Shown one piece after another: positions 1 through 3,908 of a stretch of 8,011 bases of DNA. The first letter of the stretch is position 1. Each line of letters opens with the position of its first letter. The position numbers were made by a program, and so were the translations under genes. Origin of the DNA: an uncultured Faecalibacterium sp. (GTDB lineage: Bacteria > Bacillota > Clostridia > Oscillospirales > Ruminococcaceae); NCBI GenBank assembly GCA_900772565.1, contig CAAHET010000046.1, forward strand, positions 1 to 8,011, read 5' to 3'. The notes beneath the pieces were generated by a model. The model searched no databases and was not told the origin of the DNA. It worked only from the letters and a program-made list of their open reading frames with translations.

Positions 1-21
1 CCTCTGTTTACCAGTTACGTA

Positions 22-870
22 TCATTCCTCTGCCTGCTGCAAAATCAACAGCTGCTTGTACACTTCGCTCTTGGAGTAGGGTGTGCCCTGCGCCGCAGCC
101 TTGGCCGCTGCGGTGGGGCCAAAGCCCTGCCCGGTCAGCTCCAGCGCCCGCTGCGCTGCCTGCTCCAGCGTCAGCTCCTGCTCCGGGTCGGCGGTCTCCG
201 GCGCACCGGCCATCACCAGCACATACTCGCCCCGGGGCTCGGCGGCGCGGTAGTGCTCCACGGCTTCGCCCAGGGTGGTTTTCCAGATCTCCTCGTGGAG
301 CTTGGTCAGCTCCCGGCAAAGGGTGATGCTGCGCTCTGCGCCAAAGGCGGCGGTCAGATCGTCCAGCGTGGTGCGCAGCTTGTGGGGCGCTTCGTAAAAG
401 ATGACGGTGCGCTTTTCCTGCAAAAGCTCGGCCAGACGCTCCTTTTTCTGCTTGCGGTTCACCGGCAGAAAGCCCTCGAACACCCAGCGGGAGGTGTCCT
501 GCCCGGAGACCGCCAGCGCCGTAACGCAGGCGGAAGCTGCCGGGATGGGCACTACCTTGATGCCCCGCGCCAGCGCGTCCCGCACGATGACCTCGCCCGG
601 GTCGGACACGCAGGGCATGCCGGCGTCACTGCACAAGGCGCAGCTCTCCCCTGCCTCGATGCGCTGCAAAATGGCTTCGCCCTTCTGCAAAGCGTGCTCG
701 TAGTAGCTGACCATGGGCTTTTTCAGCCCCAGATAATTCAGCAGCTTCATGGTCACGCGGGTGTCCTCGGCGGCAATAAAGTCAGCCGCGCCAAAGGTGG
801 CAGCCACCCGGGGCGGCATATCCTCCAGATTGCCGATGGGGGTCGCCACGATGTAGAGAGTTCCTGCCAT
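22..870 (-). CDS. rsmI: RsmI, 16S rRNA (cytidine-1402-2'-O)-methyltransferase
   Basis: A 282-residue cytosolic enzyme of the tetrapyrrole-methylase fold (YraL/YabC family). The family uses S-adenosylmethionine to 2'-O-methylate C1402 in the decoding centre of 16S rRNA. Seen here: the N-terminal signature LYIVATPIGNLEDM (residues 5-18), AEDTR (34-38), the SAM-loop region SDAGMPCVSDPG (81-92), FEGFLP (131-136), FYEAPHK (158-164) and RELTKLHEE (186-194). Length is normal for the family. Two signatures deviate from the common form: SDAGMP where SDAGTP is usual, and IPAASA (109-114) where PGPSA is usual. Neither suggests loss of function. The ATG at 868-870 is preceded by GGAGG with 5-nt spacing, so the start is secure. 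It lies 15 bp after the yabB-type methyltransferase and is probably cotranscribed with it. In Bacillus the same pair is separated by yazA, which is absent here. No terminator is visible in the 21 bp remaining before the window edge. Confidence 0.96.
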   Translation of the reverse strand: MAGTLYIVATPIGNLEDMPPRVAATFGAADFIAAEDTRVTMKLLNYLGLKKPMVSYYEHALQKGEAILQRIEAGESCALCSDAGMPCVSDPGEVIVRDALARGIKVVPIPAASACVTALAVSGQDTSRWVFEGFLPVNRKQKKERLAELLQEKRTVIFYEAPHKLRTTLDDLTAAFGAERSITLCRELTKLHEEIWKTTLGEAVEHYRAAEPRGEYVLVMAGAPETADPEQELTLEQAAQRALELTGQGFGPTAAAKAAAQGTPYSKSEVYKQLLILQQAEE

Positions 871-885
871 AATTACCTCCTGAAT

Positions 886-1560
886 TTATCGTCCGTACAG
901 CGCCGCCCCGGCGCGGATGAGCACGTCCGGCTCCACCCGCAAGCCGGTCTTGCGGTTCTTCTGGGCCTCCACAAGGAACAGCCACGGGGCGTTTTCCGGG
1001 GCGTTCTTCACAAAGGCCAGCCGCTTGGGTTCCAGCCGGTGGGCGCGCAGCACGGCAAGCACCTCGGCCAGCCGCTCGGGGCGGTGGCACAGCGCCAGCC
1101 GCCCACCGTCCTTCAAAAGCCGGAAGCTGCAGGCACAGACATCCTCCAAGGTGCAGGTGTTTTCGTGCCGGGCAAGGGCGTGGGCGGCGTTCTGGCTTTG
1201 CGGCCCCTCGGTAAAATAAGGGGGATTACACGCGCACACGTCAAATTGCCCTTCGTCCTGCCGCCATGTGCGCAGGTCGGCACAGGCGGGGGTGATGTGG
1301 GTAAGCTGCTGCTCTTCCACCGCTGCCGCCAGTAGGGCGCTGCCCTCGGGCTGCAATTCCAGCGCGGTGCAGGGGCCGCGATGCCCCCGGTCGTGCCATT
1401 CCAGCGCCACGATGCCGCAGCCGGAGCACAGGTCTGCGGCTTTCTGGCTGCGCTTGGGCTCACAGAAGCGTGCCAGCAGCAGCGCATCCGAGCCGAACCG
1501 GTGCTCCGGGGTGCAGTAGACCATAGTTCTATTATACAAAACTTCCGTAGAATGTTCCAT
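886..1560 (-). CDS. YabB/TrmN6-type tRNA1(Val) (adenine-37-N6)-methyltransferase
   Basis: A Rossmann-fold SAM-dependent methyltransferase of the TrmN6/YfiC/YabB group (COG4123). The E. coli member methylates A37 of tRNA1(Val); the exact substrate in Firmicutes is less certain. From the ATG at 1558-1560 the protein has 224 residues. Visible are FGSDALLLARF (22-32), a glycine motif I as ADLCSGCGIVALEW (42-55), the acidic ribose-binding residue in ALELQP (66-71), and the catalytic motif IV NPPYF (112-116). The last of these marks an N6-adenine or N5-glutamine methyltransferase. Motif I has CSGCG where LGTGxG is usual. The start is uncertain: an in-frame ATG at 1618-1620 would add 20 residues but has no Shine-Dalgarno and would run through the leader hairpins. 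The chosen ATG has only a distant GGAAGG 17 nt upstream. It lies directly upstream of rsmI (15-bp gap), as in the Bacillus yabB-yazA-yabC block but without the GIY-YIG gene yazA. Confidence 0.88.
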   Translation of the reverse strand: MEHSTEVLYNRTMVYCTPEHRFGSDALLLARFCEPKRSQKAADLCSGCGIVALEWHDRGHRGPCTALELQPEGSALLAAAVEEQQLTHITPACADLRTWRQDEGQFDVCACNPPYFTEGPQSQNAAHALARHENTCTLEDVCACSFRLLKDGGRLALCHRPERLAEVLAVLRAHRLEPKRLAFVKNAPENAPWLFLVEAQKNRKTGLRVEPDVLIRAGAALYGR

Positions 1561-1583
1561 AGACAGTGTGCCGTTTCCCTTCC

Positions 1584-1607
1584 AAAAAATGCAGGGTATT
1601 TTCCTGC
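1584..1607 (-). terminator. Weak terminator-like hairpin in the yabB-type leader
   Basis: On the minus strand the 5' leader contains GCAGG, a 7-nt loop, CCTGC, one A and then six Ts, ending about 24 nt before the methyltransferase ATG. The 5-bp stem is short for an intrinsic terminator. An identical CCTGC lies upstream at 1631-1635 and could pair with the same GCAGG arm instead. This is the arrangement of an attenuator, but the stems are short and no ligand or leader peptide is recognised. Confidence 0.3.
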
Positions 1608-1639
1608 GGAATTTGTGCATGAAACAAAAAGCAGGGCGG

Positions 1640-1659
1640 CTGCACAGTGTTTTGTGCAG
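1640..1659 (-). other. Leader hairpin upstream of the methyltransferase operon
   Basis: A perfect 7-bp inverted repeat, CTGCACA and TGTGCAG, with a 6-nt loop, in the untranslated leader. On the minus strand it is followed closely by CCCTGC and five Ts. It would form in the leader RNA before the terminator-like hairpin at 1584-1607. I do not recognise it as a member of a known riboswitch class. Confidence 0.35.
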
Positions 1660-1724
1660 TGCCTCTTTTGCGGTGGACGATTGGAAAATATTTTTGATTT
1701 CGCGGGAAGGAGCAAGTTTACTTT

Positions 1725-1733
1725 ATGATACCA
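1725..1733 (-). promoter_or_regulatory. Candidate extended -10 promoter for the yabB-type/rsmI operon
   Basis: The minus strand reads TGG followed by TATCAT, an extended -10 (TGn) with a 5/6 match to TATAAT, immediately after the T-tract of the ferredoxin terminator. No good -35 is present, which an extended -10 can tolerate. Transcription would start near 1718 and give a leader of about 158 nt. The methyltransferase genes need a promoter here because the terminator upstream isolates them. The exact site is an inference. Confidence 0.35.
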
Positions 1734-1734
1734 C

Positions 1735-1773
1735 AAAAAAGGACTGCTGCACAGGTGTGCAGCAGTCCTTTTT
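1735..1773 (-). terminator. Bidirectional intrinsic terminator after the ferredoxin gene
   Basis: A perfect 13-bp inverted repeat (1741-1753 with 1756-1768, GGACTGCTGCACA and its complement) with a minimal loop, flanked by six As on the left and five Ts on the right. Read on the minus strand it ends in a U-tract 27 bp past the ferredoxin stop codon, so it closes that transcript. The flanking tracts would let it also stop plus-strand transcription. Confidence 0.9.
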
Positions 1774-1799
1774 GATGCGTTTTCAGCAAAAACTACTGA

Positions 1800-1970
1800 T
1801 TATTCAGCAGCGATTGCACCAGTGGGGCAAGCACCCTCGCAAGCACCGCAATCGATGCAGGAATCAGCGTTCACAACTGCAGCGCCGTTCTCGATGGTGA
1901 TAGCGCCAACCGGGCAAGCGCCCTCGCAAGCGCCGCAGCCAACACATGCGTCAGAAACCTTGTGTGCCAT
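1800..1970 (-). CDS. Clostridial-type 2[4Fe-4S] ferredoxin
   Basis: A 56-residue acidic cytosolic electron carrier. Two CxxCxxCxxxCP motifs are visible: C9, C12, C15 and C19 in CVGCGACEGACPVGAI, and C38, C41, C44 and C48 in CIDCGACEGACPTGAI. The two halves are near-copies, which is the internal duplication typical of bacterial 8Fe-8S ferredoxins; the family is normally about 55-60 residues. Such proteins carry low-potential electrons between pyruvate:ferredoxin oxidoreductase, hydrogenases, Rnf and similar enzymes in anaerobes. The specific partner here cannot be read from the context. The ATG at 1968-1970 has AAGGAG 8 nt upstream. An upstream in-frame extension to 2078 would read through the leader and the region of the transcription start, so it is rejected. 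The gene is a monocistronic unit with its own promoter and terminator, lying between ricT and the methyltransferase operon. Confidence 0.97.
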   Translation of the reverse strand: MAHKVSDACVGCGACEGACPVGAITIENGAAVVNADSCIDCGACEGACPTGAIAAE

Positions 1971-1991
1971 AATAAACTCTCCTTTTTTATC

Positions 1992-2032
1992 CCGTGCCGA
2001 TGTAATGTATGAAGAAACGTACCTTGGCACGG
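1992..2032 (-). other. Inverted repeat in the ferredoxin leader
   Basis: CCGTGCC at 1992-1998 is complementary to GGCACGG at 2026-2032, enclosing a 27-nt loop. In the predicted ~90-nt ferredoxin leader RNA this 7-bp stem would end a few bases before the AAGGAG ribosome binding site. It could influence translation or RNA stability. No known riboswitch class is recognised. Confidence 0.35.
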
Positions 2033-2068
2033 CCACGCACGCCCCCCGGAATTTGTATCCTTGTCTGC

Positions 2069-2097
2069 ATTCTAACAAAGCACGCCGGAAAAGGCAA
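2069..2097 (-). promoter_or_regulatory. Ferredoxin gene promoter (sigma-A type)
   Basis: The minus strand reads TTGCCT (4/6 match to the -35 consensus), 17 bp, then TAGAAT (5/6 match to the -10 consensus). Predicted transcription starts near 2062, giving a leader of about 90 nt before the ATG at 1970. Spacing and orientation are ideal for the ferredoxin gene. Confidence 0.75.
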
Positions 2098-2280
2098 GAC
2101 TAACCGTGTTGCCACAACAACAAAATAAAATATTTTGTGGGGTTGCACAAAAGCACAGCCTAACTTATAGCCAAAATTGCCGGAGATTTTTAGCAAAAAT
2201 CACGAAATCCAGTTAGTTTTATGATACTAACCGTCCGGATGCTCATCCCAGAGGTCAACGTCTGCAGTTTGCCCCAGAGC
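2098..2280. other. Non-coding spacer with three AT-rich inverted repeats
   Basis: No gene is seen between the ferredoxin promoter and the ricT terminator. The spacer has three short perfect inverted repeats: ACAAAATA/TATTTTGT at 2120-2138 (3-nt spacer), GATTTTT/AAAAATC at 2185-2201 (3-nt spacer) and GTTAGT/ACTAAC at 2212-2231 (8-nt spacer). All lie upstream of the ferredoxin -35, where activator or repressor operators could sit. A weak additional minus-strand -10 (TATAAG) lies at 2164-2169. None matches a regulator site that I can name with confidence. Confidence 0.4.
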
Positions 2281-2312
2281 AAAAGGCTTCCCCCATCCGG
2301 GGGAAGCCTTTT
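2281..2312 (-). terminator. Intrinsic terminator of ricT
   Basis: A perfect 14-bp inverted repeat, AAAAGGCTTCCCCC (2281-2294) pairing with 2299-2312 around a 4-nt loop, beginning 15 bp past the ricT stop codon. The stem is very GC-rich. The U-tract on the minus strand is only four long, with a similar four Ts on the plus strand, so it may work in both directions. Confidence 0.8.
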
Positions 2313-2327
2313 ACTCTCTATGGATGC

Positions 2328-3269
2328 TTATTCCTTTTCGTTTGCGCGGCGGCGGGGGCAGGCGGGGCGCTTTTCGTCGTCAGAGCTTGCCACCACAGGG
2401 GCGGGGTTGCGCACACCGGAGTAATCATCGTCCGGGTCGGGACGGCGGGGCGGGCGCTTGCCGCCGCTCACATACTCGCACACGCCCACCTTGTAGTACC
2501 GGGGGGCAAGGCTCTCGGTGCCGCAGCGCACCCGCAGGTAGCCGGACACCGGGTTCACCTCCAGCACGGTGCCCAGACCGTCCGGGGTGCGCACCGTGCT
2601 GCCCACCATGGGCATGATGCTGTTCAGGTACTCGTAGGCGCTCTCCTCGTAGGCAAGGCAGCACATCAGGCGGCCGCAGGCACCGCTGATCTTGGTGGGG
2701 TTCAGCGAAAGTCCCTGCTCCTTGGCCATCTTGATGGAAACGGGCTGGAAATCCTTCAAAAAGCGGCTGCAACAGAAGGGCTGACCGCAGATGCCCAGAC
2801 CGCCGATCATCTTGCTCTCGTCGCGCACGCCGATCTGGCGCAGCTCGATGCGGGTGTGGAAGATGCCGGCCAGATCCTTGACCAGCTCCCGGAAGTCCAC
2901 CCGTCCGTCGGCGGTGAAGTAGAACATGATCTTGGAGCGGTCCAGCGTGTACTCGGCCTCTACCAGCTTCATCTCCAGCCCATGGCGGGCGATGCACTCC
3001 TGACAGGTGTGGAAGGCGCGCTTTTCGTCCTCGCGGTTCTGGCGCATCCGGCGGATATCCACGCTGTCGGCCATGCGGGTGATGGGTTTCAGCGCCTTGG
3101 GTACGGCTGCATCCGCCAGCTCCCGCACGCCCTGCACCACCTCGCCGCACTCCACGCCGCGGGCAGTTTCCACAATAACGTATTCCCCGGTGTGGATAGC
3201 AGCATCGCCGGGATCAAAATAATAGCTTTTGCCGTTTTCCTTAAAACGGACCGAAATGACTTTTTTCAT
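2328..3269 (-). CDS. ricT: RicT (YaaT), PSP1-domain regulator of RNase Y
   Basis: A 313-residue PSP1-domain protein. In Bacillus subtilis RicT (YaaT) joins RicA and RicF in a complex that binds [4Fe-4S] clusters and redirects RNase Y-dependent mRNA maturation, with effects on biofilm, competence and sporulation. Seen here: an N-terminal domain beginning VISVRFKENGKSYYFDPG (4-21), the conserved RRMRQNREDE stretch (73-82), and two matched cysteine motifs, CGQPFCC (161-167) and CGRLMCC (198-204). These six cysteines are the natural cluster-ligand candidates. The C-terminal ~45 residues (from about 270) are charged, proline-rich and probably disordered; they account for the extra length over the ~275-residue Bacillus protein. 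The ATG at 3267-3269 has GAGG 6 nt upstream. In Bacillus the gene follows holB; here it starts from its own promoter next to repeats. RicA and RicF are not in the window. Confidence 0.95.
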   Translation of the reverse strand: MKKVISVRFKENGKSYYFDPGDAAIHTGEYVIVETARGVECGEVVQGVRELADAAVPKALKPITRMADSVDIRRMRQNREDEKRAFHTCQECIARHGLEMKLVEAEYTLDRSKIMFYFTADGRVDFRELVKDLAGIFHTRIELRQIGVRDESKMIGGLGICGQPFCCSRFLKDFQPVSIKMAKEQGLSLNPTKISGACGRLMCCLAYEESAYEYLNSIMPMVGSTVRTPDGLGTVLEVNPVSGYLRVRCGTESLAPRYYKVGVCEYVSGGKRPPRRPDPDDDYSGVRNPAPVVASSDDEKRPACPRRRANEKE

Positions 3270-3331
3270 AGTGTTCCTCGTTTTTGTATCGGATAAGCCC
3301 CCAAAAGGGGCAACTTTTTCAGTCTACTGTT

Positions 3332-3360
3332 AGTATACCATAATCAAAAGCACATTTCTA
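3332..3360 (-). promoter_or_regulatory. ricT promoter with extended -10
   Basis: The minus strand reads TAGAAA (4/6 match to the -35), 17 bp, then TATACT (5/6 match to the -10) preceded by TGG, the extended -10 element. Predicted start is near 3325, about 55 nt before the ricT ATG. It abuts the repeat-bearing region, so ricT transcription appears uncoupled from whatever lies further upstream. Confidence 0.65.
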
Positions 3361-3375
3361 TGCAAAAAGAAAAGT

Positions 3376-3439
3376 CTTTGGGGGATGGGCTCGCCCTCTC
3401 AGGCGCTCCCGCGCCAGCTCCCCCAAAGGGGGAGCCAAG
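3376..3439 (-). repeat. Faecalibacterium-type palindromic repeat, copy A
   Basis: Read on the minus strand, the core is TTGGCTCCCCCTTTGGGGG followed by AGCTGGC, then a second hairpin GGCGC-GGGA-GCGCC, then TGAGAGGGCG. The first hairpin pairs 3417-3424 with 3428-3435 and the second pairs 3402-3406 with 3411-3415. The segment CTTTGGGGG (3376-3384) is also complementary to 3420-3428. It is the same family as copies B and C, and I recognise it as an intergenic repeat common in Faecalibacterium and relatives. It has no coding capacity. Confidence 0.85.
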
Positions 3440-3550
3440 CCGTAAGGTTCATTGCTAAAGTGTTAGGTGTAATGAGAAAGTTTCCGGCAGTGCTCTTGGC
3501 TCTCCCTTTGGGAGAGCTGGCAAGCCCGACAGGGCTTGACTGAGAGGGCG
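3392..3550. repeat. Composite inverted-repeat element (copies A and B, tail ends outward)
   Basis: Copies A and B lie in opposite orientation about 55 bp apart. The outer ends are exact inverted repeats: CGCCCTCTCAG at 3392-3402 and CTGAGAGGGCG at 3540-3550. The 27-bp cores at 3413-3439 and 3495-3521 match as an inverted pair except at two sites, which form a compensatory base-pair change. The whole 159-bp unit has the outline of a MITE or paired REP-like element. No transposase gene is present and I see no clear target-site duplication. Confidence 0.6.
3476..3550 (+). repeat. Faecalibacterium-type palindromic repeat, copy B
   Basis: The unit begins with the arm GAAAGTTTCCGGCA (3476-3489). 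It continues with hairpin one, GCTCTCCC-TTT-GGGAGAGC (3499-3517), then hairpin two, CAAGCCC-GACA-GGGCTTG (3521-3538), and ends TGAGAGGGCG. Hairpin one differs from that of copy A by a C-G to T-A pair exchange that keeps the stem intact. The same arm recurs, inverted, in copy C at the right edge of the window. Confidence 0.88.
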
Positions 3551-3553
3551 CAC

Positions 3554-3625
3554 GGGGCTAACGGGTGTTACCCCTCATCCGGCGCTACGCAGGCGATGAC
3601 GGAAGGGGTACATCCCCAATTTTTT
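3554..3625 (+). other. Chain of overlapping G/C hairpins ending in a T-tract
   Basis: Three potential stems share arms: GGGG(C)TAAC with GTTACCCC (3554-3574, one bulged C), TACCCCT with AGGGGTA (3569-3575 with 3604-3610), and GGGG with CCCC (3605-3616) followed after AA by six Ts. The pairings are mutually exclusive. They may be decayed repeat sequence continuing from copy B rather than a working attenuator, because the downstream exporter gene has its own promoter at 3799-3826. Confidence 0.3.
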
Positions 3626-3731
3626 CCCTCCCCTGCAACAATTCCCCCCGCTCAACCGTATGCAGTGTGGAAAAGGTGTCGGAATTCTGTCCGGCGGCAG
3701 AGGAGAGGAACAAAGGCAGACTGCCGGTTTT
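3626..3731. other. Non-coding spacer, no recognisable feature
   Basis: I see no gene, tRNA or convincing promoter here. A minimal GGCA/TGCC hairpin lies near 3715-3725. Reading frames across the stretch are short and have no ribosome binding site. Confidence 0.5.
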
Positions 3732-3794
3732 GGGGCGGCAAAGTTGTGCGTTTCGCAGATTTTGACAGAACTTTCGCAAAAGATTCGCCGCCCC
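3732..3794 (+). promoter_or_regulatory. Operator-like repeats upstream of the RND exporter promoter
   Basis: A perfect 8-bp inverted repeat, GGGGCGGC (3732-3739) and GCCGCCCC (3787-3794), encloses a direct repeat TTTCGCA at 3751-3757 and 3772-3778. The direct-repeat units are 21 bp apart, two helical turns, so both present the same face of the DNA. The block ends 4 bp before the -35 hexamer of the exporter promoter. This placement suits a regulator binding site, but no regulator gene is in the window and the assignment is an inference. Confidence 0.35.
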
Positions 3795-3798
3795 GCTA

Positions 3799-3826
3799 TT
3801 GAAAGCCCGCGCCTTGCGTGTATAAT
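3799..3826 (+). promoter_or_regulatory. RND exporter gene promoter
   Basis: TTGAAA (5/6 match to the -35) at 3799-3804, a 16-bp spacer, then a perfect TATAAT at 3821-3826. Predicted transcription starts near 3833, giving a ~75-nt leader to the ATG at 3909. This is the strongest promoter by sequence in the window. Confidence 0.85.
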
Positions 3827-3908
3827 AGGAATGTTAGGAACCCATTGCCCCCACAAAGAGGGAGGAACTGTTGCGCTGGGCGGTGCGGCAGAGAAACGGT
3901 AGGAAAAG

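Noticed and set aside
1..21. A further gene downstream of rsmI on the minus strand
   Set aside because: Only 21 bases remain before the edge, with no start codon followed by a meaningful frame.
253..1335. A 360-codon open frame on the plus strand across rsmI and the yabB-type gene
   Set aside because: It runs antisense to two well-supported methyltransferase genes and has no family motifs.
1561..1620. A 20-residue N-terminal extension of the yabB-type methyltransferase from the ATG at 1618-1620
   Set aside because: No ribosome binding site precedes that ATG, the extension covers leader hairpins, and the family motifs all lie downstream of the ATG at 1558-1560. The choice is not certain, because that ATG has only a distant Shine-Dalgarno.
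3392..3550. A CRISPR array in the repeat-rich spacer
   Set aside because: There are only two copies, they are inverted rather than direct, their inner hairpins differ, and there are no regular spacers or cas genes.
3762..3767. A perfect TTGACA hexamer as an additional -35 for the exporter
   Set aside because: No -10-like hexamer lies 15-19 bp downstream; the sequence there is GC-rich. The promoter at 3799-3826 explains transcription better.
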